This document shows, one piece after another, positions 1 to 6,445 of a stretch of DNA of 9,988 bases (the first letter of the stretch is position 1; each line of letters begins with the position of its first letter). Source of the DNA: Victivallales bacterium (GTDB lineage Bacteria; Verrucomicrobiota; Lentisphaeria; Oligosphaerales; Oligosphaeraceae); contig CAAGGB010000014.1 in NCBI GenBank assembly GCA_900769285.1, forward strand, positions 1 to 9,988, written 5' to 3'. The notes under the pieces were generated by a model. It ran no database searches, was not told the DNA's origin, and saw nothing but the letters and a program-made list of their open reading frames with translations. Both the position numbers and the translations under genes were made by a program.

Positions 1-92
1 CCGCACTCAAGTCCACCCGGCTCCGCGGACGCACCGGACTGCCCAACATGGACCAGCTCCACCAGGCACTCGCCGAACGCCAGGCCGACTGA
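1..92 (+). CDS. 3' end of an unidentified gene (partial)
   Basis: Reading from base 3 gives 29 codons ending at TGA 90-92. The peptide ends in the stretch LPNMDQLHQALAERQAD. The codon style (CTC, AAG, TCC, ACC, AAC, GAC, CAG) matches the genes downstream, which is why this frame is preferred over the other open frames here. The remaining residues are charged and look like a soluble C-terminal helix. I do not recognise the family. Because it lies 114 bases before the isomerase gene on the same strand, it could belong to the same catabolic cluster, but the hairpin just after it suggests its transcript may end or be processed there. Confidence 0.6.
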   Translation, partial: ALKSTRLRGRTGLPNMDQLHQALAERQAD

Positions 93-106
93 CCGCACAC
101 CCTCCC

Positions 107-116
107 CGGACGTCCG
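107..116. other. 10-bp perfect palindrome CGGACGTCCG
   Basis: The palindrome CGGACGTCCG starts 15 bases after the stop codon of the upstream gene and is centred on CG. It may be an operator half-structure for a regulator, but palindromes of this kind are frequent in GC-rich DNA and no second copy was noticed in the window. It overlaps by one base the hairpin at 116-140. Confidence 0.25.
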
Positions 117-140
117 CGCGGCGGCCCCACGCCACCGCGC
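116..140 (+). other. GC hairpin with C-rich tail, downstream of the first gene
   Basis: GCGCGG at 116-121 pairs with CCGCGC at 135-140, and GGC at 123-125 pairs with GCC at 131-133. That makes nine GC pairs with one C/A mismatch and a five-base loop. No T run follows. Instead, bases 141-187 are C/A-rich with a single G. That is not an intrinsic terminator, but hairpin plus C-rich, G-poor RNA could serve Rho-dependent termination or mRNA 3' end protection (inference). Confidence 0.4.
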
Positions 141-206
141 CTCACCCACCCTCCCCCCCACCCAAGCACACCCAAACCAACCACCACGAACAAGGGCACA
201 CTCACC

Positions 207-1562
207 ATGAAGACGCTGAAAGTCGGATACCTCCCACTGGTCAAGGGCAGCTGGCTCAACGGCAAGCAGGAAAAGGCCGCCGTCGAGGCCATCGCCGGTC
301 TCCAGGAATTCGCCGAGGTCGTCGAGCTCGGACGGCTCATCGTCAGCGAGGACGACGCCAACGAGGCCTGCGAGAAATTCTACAACGAGAACATCGATGT
401 CCTCATCGTCCACCACCTCGCCTTCCCGCTCGGCGCCATCACGCCGTCACTGGCCCGCCGCCTGGGCGTCCCCGTCATCCTCTGGTCCACCCCCGAGGCG
501 CCCTACCAGGTCCCCGCCTTCCGCCTCGAGGCCAACTCCTTCTGCGCCTCCAACATGACCGCCAACCACCTCTGGAGGATGCACCACCCCTACGCCTTCG
601 TCTATGGCGACACCCAGAAGGCCCTCGCCGAAATCCGCTCCGAGCTCTCCGTCTTCGCCGCCATCAAGACCCTCAAGGGCTTCCGCGTCGGCTCCCTCGG
701 CAACCGCGTCCCCGGCTTCTTCACCTCCACCTTCAACGAGATGCTCCTCCGTGAGAAGTTCGGCGTCGAGGTCGAGGGCATCACCATGCTCGAGCTGTGC
801 GAGACCGCCCGCAAGCTCCGCGCCTCCGGCAAGGACCTCTCCGAGGCCCGCGCCGCCGTCCTCGACCGCTGCGTCCAGGGCGACATCTCCGACGAGGAGC
901 TCGAACTCGCCATCGCCCTCTACGCCGCCTTCTGCCAGCTCCGCAAGAAGTACCGCGTCGACGCCTGGGCCGTCCGCTGCTGGCCCGAATTCTCCGACCT
1001 CTACGGCATCGGCGTCTGCCATATCCTCGGCTGCCTCACCGGACACGAGTGCCCCGCCGCCTGCGAGGGCGACGTCTACGGCGCCGTCGCCATGCAGCTC
1101 GGCGAGATGCTCGGCGGCGACAAGACCTTCTTCGCCGACCTCGTCATCTTCGACGAGAAGGACGACACCGGCATCTTCTGGCACTGCGGCGCCGCCCCCG
1201 CCTGCCTCGCCAAGCCCGGCGCACAGCCCTGCATCCGCAAGCACCCCGTCATCGACGGCGGCGGCAAGAAGGGCGTCGCCGTCGAATTCCCCCTCAAGAG
1301 CGGACACGTCACCATCTGCCGCATCGGCGAGAACCGCGAGGGCAACCTCCGACTCATGACCTTCTCCGCCGAGGCCATCGACACCGAGCAGTGCATCCGC
1401 TCCACGCCCCTCAAGGTCAAGTTCGAGCGCCCCGCCCGCGAGCTCATCAACGACATCGTCTACAACGGCTTCGAGCACCACTACGTCGTCTGCTACGGCG
1501 ACATCAAGGCCCAGCTCAAGGAATTCGCCCGCCTCACCGGACTCCAGCTCATCGAGTTCTGA
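207..1562 (+). CDS. L-fucose/L-arabinose isomerase family protein
   Basis: This 451-residue cytoplasmic enzyme resembles the L-fucose/L-arabinose isomerase fold, whose members interconvert an aldose and a ketose with a divalent metal. The N-terminal part (about 1-170) has the Rossmann-like alternation of this family, with the segment VLIVHHLAFPLG near 65-76. The C-terminal part carries likely metal ligands: E287 in ACEGDVYGA, D311 in FFADLVIFDE and H424 or H425 in EHHYVVCYGD. The E-to-D spacing of 24 residues equals that of E. coli FucI (E337, D361). It is shorter than FucI (about 590 residues), as in the compact fucose-isomerase-like proteins, some of which act on other sugars such as sulfoquinovose. 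The start ATG is the only sensible one; a weak AAGGG lies at 192-196. It opens the cluster, and GH4 follows 80 bases later. Substrate is unassigned. Confidence 0.85.
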   Translation: MKTLKVGYLPLVKGSWLNGKQEKAAVEAIAGLQEFAEVVELGRLIVSEDDANEACEKFYNENIDVLIVHHLAFPLGAITPSLARRLGVPVILWSTPEAPYQVPAFRLEANSFCASNMTANHLWRMHHPYAFVYGDTQKALAEIRSELSVFAAIKTLKGFRVGSLGNRVPGFFTSTFNEMLLREKFGVEVEGITMLELCETARKLRASGKDLSEARAAVLDRCVQGDISDEELELAIALYAAFCQLRKKYRVDAWAVRCWPEFSDLYGIGVCHILGCLTGHECPAACEGDVYGAVAMQLGEMLGGDKTFFADLVIFDEKDDTGIFWHCGAAPACLAKPGAQPCIRKHPVIDGGGKKGVAVEFPLKSGHVTICRIGENREGNLRLMTFSAEAIDTEQCIRSTPLKVKFERPARELINDIVYNGFEHHYVVCYGDIKAQLKEFARLTGLQLIEF

Positions 1563-1588
1563 GCCGCCAGGCACCCGTCCCCATCCCC

Positions 1589-1619
1589 GCCCGCCGCGCA
1601 CCACCCGGGCGCGGCGGGC
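1589..1619 (+). other. Perfect 11-bp GC hairpin between isomerase and GH4 genes
   Basis: GCCCGCCGCGC at 1589-1599 and GCGCGGCGGGC at 1609-1619 are exact reverse complements separated by nine bases (ACCACCCGG). The stem is all G-C. It ends nine bases before the GGAGG ribosome site of the next gene and has no T run after it. Possible roles are partial termination, mRNA stabilisation that sets relative expression of the two genes, or modulation of translation start; the sequence does not decide between them. Confidence 0.6.
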
Positions 1620-1628
1620 CATGACACC

Positions 1629-1633
1629 GGAGG
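1629..1633 (+). promoter_or_regulatory. Ribosome binding site GGAGG of the GH4 gene
   Basis: GGAGG lies nine bases before the ATG at 1643 and fixes that start. An upstream ATG at 1621 is in a different frame. It is one of the few clear Shine-Dalgarno sites in the window. Confidence 0.7.
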
Positions 1634-1642
1634 CACACGCAC

Positions 1643-2989
1643 ATGACCAAGATCACCTTCATCGGCGCCGGGAGCACCATCTTCTGCAAGAACATCCTCG
1701 GCGACGTCCTCTGCACCCCCGAGCTCCAGAACTCCGAGATCGCGCTGTACGACATCAACCCGCAGCGCCTCAAGGAGTCCGAGATGATGCTCACCACCCT
1801 CAACCACAACATCAACCAGGACCGCGCCACCATCAGGACCTACTGCGGCGTCGAGAACCGCAAGGACGCCCTCCGGGGAGCCGACTTCGCCGTCAACGCC
1901 ATCCGCGTCTGGGACTACACCATCTCCGAGGCCATCGACTTCGCCATCCCCACCCGCTACGGACTCCGCCAGACCATCGCCGACACCCTCGGCATCGGCG
2001 GACTCTTCCGCGCCCTCGGCTCCGGCGAGCACATGCTCCACTTCGCTGAAGACATGGCCGACGTCTGCCCCAACGTCTGGTTCCTCAACTACACCAACCC
2101 CATGTGCGCCCTCACCGGCCTCATGCTCCGCCACACTCCCATCCGCACCGTCGGCCTGTGCCACTCCGTACAGGCCTGCGTCAGAGGCCTCCTCAACACC
2201 CTCGGCATCACCGAGCAGTACGACCTCGCCAAATTCCGCGCCCGCATCGCCGGCATCAACCACCAGGCCTGGCTCCTCGAGCTCGAGTACGACGGCAAGG
2301 ACATCTACCCCGAAATCAGGGAGCTCGCCTTCCGCAAGCTCGACGAGTGGCTCGACGCACCCAAGGACAAGAAGAGCAGCAACATGGTGCGGCTCGAGAT
2401 CATGCGCCGCTTCGGCTACTACGTCACCGAGTCCTCCGAGCACTCCGCCGAGTACATGCCCTACTGGATCAAGCGCAACTACCCCGAGAACATCGAGCGC
2501 TACAACATCCCCATCGACGCCTCCCCAGACCGCTGCCGCAAGATCGTCGCCGACTGGAACAAGCAGTACAAGGACATCTGCGAGAACCCCGTCCTCACCC
2601 ACAAGCACTCCAACGAGTTCGGCTGCGGCATCATGAGGGCCATCGTCACCAACCAGCCCTACCAGATCGCCGGCAACGTCCTCAACCACGGCTTCATCGA
2701 GAACCTCCCCGCCGAGGCCGTCGTCGAGGTCCCCTGCCTCGTCGACCGCAACGGCGTCCAGGGAACCTTCTTCGGACGCCTCCCCACTCAGTGCGCAGCC
2801 ATCAACCAGACCAACATCAACCAGCAGCTGCTCACCATCGAGGCCATCGTCTCCCGCTCGCGCGACAAGATCTACCAGGCCGCCATGCTCGACCCCCACA
2901 CCGCCGCCGAACTCTCGCCCGACGACATCATCCGCATGGTCGACGAGATGATCGCCGCACACGGCGACCGCCTCCCGCAGTACCACTGA
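1643..2989 (+). CDS. melA: GH4 family glycosidase, MelA-type alpha-galactosidase
   Basis: This 448-residue protein belongs to glycoside hydrolase family 4, which cleaves glycosides by an NAD- and Mn-dependent oxidation, elimination and re-reduction cycle. The start shows the dinucleotide loop FIGAGSTIF (6-14). NPM lies at 152-154, CHSVQ at 173-177 and GINHQAW at 204-210, so C173 and H207 are the expected metal ligands. From memory the match to E. coli MelA runs the full length, including TIADTLG, VTESSEH, LVDxNG, TNIN and DPHTAA, and the length is nearly the same (451). CHSVQ is typical of GH4 enzymes on non-phosphorylated alpha-galactosides, whereas 6-phospho-glycosidases carry other residues there. 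No signal peptide is present, so it acts in the cytoplasm on an imported substrate. Related alpha-glucosidase or alpha-glucuronidase activity cannot be ruled out, especially as the neighbours are not melibiose genes. Confidence 0.9.
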   Translation: MTKITFIGAGSTIFCKNILGDVLCTPELQNSEIALYDINPQRLKESEMMLTTLNHNINQDRATIRTYCGVENRKDALRGADFAVNAIRVWDYTISEAIDFAIPTRYGLRQTIADTLGIGGLFRALGSGEHMLHFAEDMADVCPNVWFLNYTNPMCALTGLMLRHTPIRTVGLCHSVQACVRGLLNTLGITEQYDLAKFRARIAGINHQAWLLELEYDGKDIYPEIRELAFRKLDEWLDAPKDKKSSNMVRLEIMRRFGYYVTESSEHSAEYMPYWIKRNYPENIERYNIPIDASPDRCRKIVADWNKQYKDICENPVLTHKHSNEFGCGIMRAIVTNQPYQIAGNVLNHGFIENLPAEAVVEVPCLVDRNGVQGTFFGRLPTQCAAINQTNINQQLLTIEAIVSRSRDKIYQAAMLDPHTAAELSPDDIIRMVDEMIAAHGDRLPQYH

Positions 2990-3011
2990 CGTCCCTCTCC
3001 ACCCCGGGTAT

Positions 3012-3041
3012 GGGACGGTGACGCGCCGTCCAGCACGGCGC
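3012..3041 (+). other. Two overlapping, mutually exclusive hairpins after the GH4 gene
   Basis: GGACGG at 3013-3018 can pair with CCGTCC at 3026-3031 (loop 7). Alternatively GCGCCGT at 3023-3029 can pair with ACGGCGC at 3035-3041 (loop 5). Both arms are exact, and the two stems compete for bases 3026-3029. A C-rich stretch and then AAAAAAA (3064-3070) follow, not a T run, so this is not a textbook terminator. It could mark a processing site or a switch; that is speculation. Confidence 0.4.
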
Positions 3042-3088
3042 ACACCCGCCCGTCTCCCCCCCCAAAAAAACGTCCACCCACAACCTCC

Positions 3089-3093
3089 AGGAG
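3089..3093 (+). promoter_or_regulatory. Ribosome binding site AGGAG of the iolB-like gene
   Basis: AGGAG ends ten bases before ATG 3104. It supports this start and suggests independent translation after the 114-base gap. Confidence 0.6.
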
Positions 3094-3103
3094 CCTGAAA
3101 ACC

Positions 3104-3910
3104 ATGGAATACAAGGTCAAGTACACCCCCAGGAACGGCTTCACCAAGATCGCCTCCCTCGGAGACGGCGAGCTCAAGCTGTCCGAATTCGGCATGATCG
3201 TCCTCGACGACAAGGAGACCTTCGAGGCCAACTCCGGCGACTTCGAGGTCGCGCTCGTCATCCTCCAGGGACACTGCGACGTCACCGGCGACGGCTTCAG
3301 CTACACCGACCTCGGACAGCGCACCAGCGTCTTCGACGGCAAGCCCTTCGCCGTCTACATCCCACGCCACCGCAGCTACACCGTCACCGCCCGCGGACAC
3401 GTCGAGGTCGCCTGGACCGACAGCCCCACCGACAAGGACTTCCAGCCCTTCGTCGTCCGCCCCGAGGAGGTCCGCGACGCCACCATGAGCGCCGGAACCG
3501 CCTGCGAGCGCGTCGCCTACCACATCATCACCGACAAGCACGAGACCAACCACTTCTACATCGGCGAGGCCTTCGTCGAGGACGGCAAGCACGCCTCCTT
3601 CCCGCCACACCGCCATGACTTCGACAACTGGCCCACCGAGGTCGACATGGAGGAGATCTACTTCTTCCGCTTCGACCCCAAGCAGGGCTACGGCATCCAG
3701 AAAATCTACAGCGACGACCGCTCCCTCGACGTCACCTACACCGTCGAGGAGAACGACACCACCCTCATCCCCCGCGGCTACCACCCCGTCTCCACCATCC
3801 CCAACTACCGTATGTACTACCTCTGGGTCATGGCCGGAAAGAACTACCGCGCCTTCAAGTCCGTCTACGACCCCGCACACGCCTGGATCGCCGACACCTG
3901 GAAGAAGTGA
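3104..3910 (+). CDS. iolB: IolB-type 5-deoxy-glucuronate isomerase (KduI/IolB family)
   Basis: The 268-residue protein has the length and bicupin plan of IolB (271 in Bacillus subtilis), which converts 5-deoxy-D-glucuronate to 5-dehydro-2-deoxy-D-gluconate in myo-inositol breakdown. The second cupin holds the expected metal ligands: H169 and H171 in PPHRHD, a Glu in EEIYFFRF (183 or 184) and H227 in RGYHPV. The segments IYSDDRSLD (201-209) and YYLWVMAG (238-245) also match IolB. It is soluble with no signal peptide. The rest of the inositol pathway (iolG, iolE, iolD, iolC, iolJ) is absent from this window; instead the gene sits between a glycosidase and an FGGY kinase. It may therefore isomerise another uronate-like or deoxy-keto sugar. 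The family call is firm, while the exact substrate is not. Confidence 0.9.
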   Translation: MEYKVKYTPRNGFTKIASLGDGELKLSEFGMIVLDDKETFEANSGDFEVALVILQGHCDVTGDGFSYTDLGQRTSVFDGKPFAVYIPRHRSYTVTARGHVEVAWTDSPTDKDFQPFVVRPEEVRDATMSAGTACERVAYHIITDKHETNHFYIGEAFVEDGKHASFPPHRHDFDNWPTEVDMEEIYFFRFDPKQGYGIQKIYSDDRSLDVTYTVEENDTTLIPRGYHPVSTIPNYRMYYLWVMAGKNYRAFKSVYDPAHAWIADTWKK

Positions 3911-3911
3911 C

Positions 3912-4039
3912 GCGTCGCCACGCGCACGTATGACGCAAGGGGAGGCGACGCCCCCGGCGGCGCGCCCCCCCCCGCACACGCCCTTCCCTCCCCCCGACGG
4001 CCCGTCCGCCCGGGGCGGGAAGGGGACCGCTGCGGCCCC
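3912..4039 (+). other. GC-rich gap with three inverted repeats before the kinase gene
   Basis: The gap between the iolB-like gene and the kinase carries GCGTCGCC at 3912-3919 matched exactly by GGCGACGC at 3944-3951 (24-base loop), a small stem CCGCC/GGCGG at 4006-4010 and 4014-4018, and GGGG-A-CCG at 4022-4029 pairing with CGG-CCCC at 4033-4039 around a CTG loop. The last is followed by a pyrimidine tract, 4036-4053, of C and T. This arrangement looks like a weak terminator or processing region. No promoter boxes are recognisable. Confidence 0.35.
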
Positions 4040-4067
4040 CTCCCTCCCCCTCTGACAGAGCCACCCC

Positions 4068-5573
4068 ATGTTTGACCTTCTGCTTGGCATCGACTTCGGC
4101 ACCGGCGGGTGCAAGCTCACCCTCACCGACGCCTCCGGGCACGTCCTGGACTCCGCCTCCGGCGAATACCCCAGCTCCCACCCCCACCCCGGCTGGTCCG
4201 AGCAGAACCCCTCCGACTGGTGGCAGGCGCTCTGCGCCACCCTCGCCAAGCTGCGCCAGCGCGACGCCTGGCGCAGCGGCCACGTCGCCGCCGTCTCCCT
4301 CGACTCCTACACCCACGGCGCCGTCCTCCTCGACGAGCGCCTCCAGGTCATCCGACCCACCATCATCTGGACCGACCAGCGCTCCGCCGCCGAGTGCGAC
4401 CAGCTCCGCGAACGCCACGCCGACCGCATCTTCGCCATCGCCGGACAGATGCCCACGCCCACCTGGACCCTCCCGCAGCTCAAGTGGCTCTGGAACCACG
4501 AGCCCGAGAACATGCGACGCGTCCGGCACATCTCCTTCGTCAAGGACTACATCCGCTTCCTCATGACCGGGAACCTCCTCACCGACCGCATCGAGTGCCA
4601 GGGAACCCTCCTCAGCGACATGGCCCGCGACGCCTGGTCCCCCGAGCTGCTCCAGCTCGCCGACGTCAGCCCCGACTGGCTACCGCCCATCGGCGACATC
4701 ACCGACCTCGCCGGACACGTCACCGCCGAGGCCGCCGCGCTCACCGGCATACCCAAGGGCACCCCCGTCATCATGGGCACCAGCGACAGCGCCGTCGAGG
4801 ACTACGCCGCCGGCGCCGTCCACCCCGGACAGTGCATCCTCAAGCTCGCCACCGCCGGCAACGTCAACGTCATGACCGCCGAGGCCCACCCCCACCCCGC
4901 CACCCTCACCTACGCCCACGTCGTCCGCGGCATGTACTACACCGTCACCGCCACCAACGCCGCCGCCATCGCCCAGCGCTGGTTCCGCGAGCTCTGCTGC
5001 GACGCCGAGAAGGCCGAGGCCCAGGCCACCGGCGTCAACGTCTACGAAATCATCAACCGCGCCGCCGCCGCCTCGCCCGCCGGCTCCAACGGCGTCTTCT
5101 TCCACCCCTACCTCTCCGGCGAACGCTCACCCTACTGGGACCCCAAGCTCCGCGGCAGCTTCACCGGCATGAGCATGGGCACCACCCGCGGCGACCTCGC
5201 CCGCGCCCTCCTCGAGGGCGTCGCCTTCTCCCTCCGCGACTGCCACCGCACCATCGACGAGATGGGACTGCCCGTCAGCGAGTACATCCTCATCGGCGGC
5301 GGCGCCAGAAGCCCCCTCTGGAGCCGCATCCTCTGCGACCTCTTCCAGGCCCCCGCCACCGTCCCCGCCGCCTGCGACGCCTCCTTCGGCTCCGCACTCC
5401 TCGCCGGCGTCGGCATCGGCGCCTTCCCCGGCGTCCGCGAGGCCATCGCTCAGTCCCTCACCATCAGCCACACCCTCGAGCCCGACCCCGCCATGGCCGA
5501 CTTCTACGCCGAGCGCTTCGACGTCTACCGCCGCATCCACGACGCCCTCGCACCCGTCTACGCCAGCCTCTGA
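4068..5573 (+). CDS. FGGY-family carbohydrate kinase, xylulokinase-like
   Basis: This 501-residue cytoplasmic kinase would use ATP to phosphorylate a ketose, polyol or related sugar. The first actin-like domain begins with the phosphate loop GIDFGTGGCK (7-16). The second domain shows GTSDSAVEDYAAG (237-249) with D240 as the probable catalytic base, the family signature region YLSGERSPYWDP (348-359), and the adenine-binding loop LIGGGARSPLW (408-418). Length and order are those of xylulokinases. The sugar-contact segment that reads GQMHG in XylB reads DSYTHG (79-84) here, so the substrate may not be D-xylulose. No xylose isomerase lies nearby; its plausible substrate is the ketose made by the isomerase at the start of the cluster. 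The translation signal is weak (ACAGAG at 4055-4060), and the next gene starts 24 bases after its stop, so the two are probably co-transcribed. Confidence 0.85.
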   Translation: MFDLLLGIDFGTGGCKLTLTDASGHVLDSASGEYPSSHPHPGWSEQNPSDWWQALCATLAKLRQRDAWRSGHVAAVSLDSYTHGAVLLDERLQVIRPTIIWTDQRSAAECDQLRERHADRIFAIAGQMPTPTWTLPQLKWLWNHEPENMRRVRHISFVKDYIRFLMTGNLLTDRIECQGTLLSDMARDAWSPELLQLADVSPDWLPPIGDITDLAGHVTAEAAALTGIPKGTPVIMGTSDSAVEDYAAGAVHPGQCILKLATAGNVNVMTAEAHPHPATLTYAHVVRGMYYTVTATNAAAIAQRWFRELCCDAEKAEAQATGVNVYEIINRAAAASPAGSNGVFFHPYLSGERSPYWDPKLRGSFTGMSMGTTRGDLARALLEGVAFSLRDCHRTIDEMGLPVSEYILIGGGARSPLWSRILCDLFQAPATVPAACDASFGSALLAGVGIGAFPGVREAIAQSLTISHTLEPDPAMADFYAERFDVYRRIHDALAPVYASL

Positions 5574-5597
5574 CACACGCCCACAGAGCCAACCGCC

Positions 5598-6422
5598 ATG
5601 AACATCCCCGAACAGCCTCAGGACTTCACCTGCGTCACCGACCTCACCCCCACCGTCAGCGACCTCCTCGGCGCACGACGCCCCGCCCAGTGCCAGGCGC
5701 AGCCACTCGCCGCCGTCATGCAGGAGGCCGAGCGCGTCCTCCAGGGCGAGAAGGTCGAGAAGGCACTCATCTTCGCCCCGGACGCCGTCGGCTGCCACCT
5801 CTGGGAGCGCTTCCCCGAACAGCTCGCCCGCGTCGAGGCCCTCGCGCCCGTCCGCGTCCCCGTCCGCACCGTCATGCCCTCCGTCACACCCGTCTGCTTC
5901 GCCTCCATGTACTCCGGCGCCCTGCCCGACATCCACGGCATCCGCGAGTACGCCAAGCCCGTCCTCACCGTCGAGACCCTCTTCAACACCCTCCCCGAGG
6001 CCGGCAGAAAGACCGTCATCTCCGCCGTCAACAACTGCTCCATCGACACCATCTTCCGCAGACGACCCGTCACCTACCTCTCCAATGACCTCAACGCCGA
6101 CGTGATGCGCTACTCCACCATGACCCTCGAGGGCACCGACTGCGACGTCCTCCTCCACTACGCCATGGACTACGACCACATCATGCACGCCACCGGACCC
6201 TTCTCCGACCGCGCTCTCGCCGCCTTCCGCCAGGACGTCGAGGACTTCGAGACGCTCGTCGCCCTCGCCGACCGCGTCTGGCGCCGACACAACCGCCTCT
6301 ACGTCTTCTGCCCCGACCACGGCGCCCACGAAACCGAGCCCGGACGCGGCGGACACGGCACCGACCGCGACGAGGACCTCCTCGTCTACCACTTCTACGC
6401 CATCCGCAAGGCACAGGACTAG
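5598..6422 (+). CDS. Small alkaline phosphatase superfamily enzyme (phosphodiesterase/phosphatase type)
   Basis: The 274-residue protein has the metal-site order of the alkaline phosphatase superfamily. Likely ligands are D62 in IFAPDAVG, the nucleophile T97 in SVTPVCFASMYSG, D193 and H197 in DYDHIMHATGP, D240 and H241 in FCPDHGAHE, and H253 in GGHGTD. The segment SGALPDIHGI (106-115) is characteristic of phosphodiesterase, nucleotide pyrophosphatase and related members. A Thr nucleophile argues against a formylglycine sulfatase. There is no signal peptide or membrane segment, so it acts in the cytoplasm, and it is shorter than most relatives. It lies tightly between the kinase and the GH2 gene (24- and 23-base gaps), implying a role with a phosphorylated sugar, but no reaction can be assigned. 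The ATG is preceded by ACAGAGCCA, as in the kinase gene. Phosphomutase or phosphonate-hydrolase activities are alternatives within the superfamily. Confidence 0.75.
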   Translation: MNIPEQPQDFTCVTDLTPTVSDLLGARRPAQCQAQPLAAVMQEAERVLQGEKVEKALIFAPDAVGCHLWERFPEQLARVEALAPVRVPVRTVMPSVTPVCFASMYSGALPDIHGIREYAKPVLTVETLFNTLPEAGRKTVISAVNNCSIDTIFRRRPVTYLSNDLNADVMRYSTMTLEGTDCDVLLHYAMDYDHIMHATGPFSDRALAAFRQDVEDFETLVALADRVWRRHNRLYVFCPDHGAHETEPGRGGHGTDRDEDLLVYHFYAIRKAQD

Positions 6423-6445
6423 CCGCCACAGCTTCCCACCCACCC

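Noticed and set aside
93..206. A sigma-70 type promoter ahead of the isomerase gene
   Set aside because: No convincing -35 and -10 boxes could be picked out in this C-rich leader; the promoter may lie further upstream or have a form I cannot recognise.
604..1359. Open + strand frames overlapping the isomerase, kinase and GH2 genes, rich in Ser/Pro/Ala or Arg/Pro/His
   Set aside because: Compositionally biased shifted-frame shadows of genes with strong family motifs; no ribosome sites or domains.
1643..2989. A melibiose operon
   Set aside because: The GH4 enzyme is MelA-like, but no MelB-type transporter or AraC-type regulator is present and the neighbours handle other chemistry.
3104..3910. 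A myo-inositol catabolic operon
   Set aside because: Only the IolB homologue is present; no inositol dehydrogenase, IolE, IolD, IolC or IolJ gene is seen.
1493..4249. A 918-codon open frame on the minus strand, plus other long antisense frames (447-1622, 5127-6611)
   Set aside because: They run antisense to clear family members and are low-complexity Gly/Val/Asp/Glu/Ala chains that arise because C-ending codons on the + strand remove stop codons from the opposite frame. No domain is recognisable.
5598..6422. A formylglycine sulfatase
   Set aside because: The nucleophile position is Thr in SVTPVC and the C-x-P/S-x-R sulfatase signature is missing.
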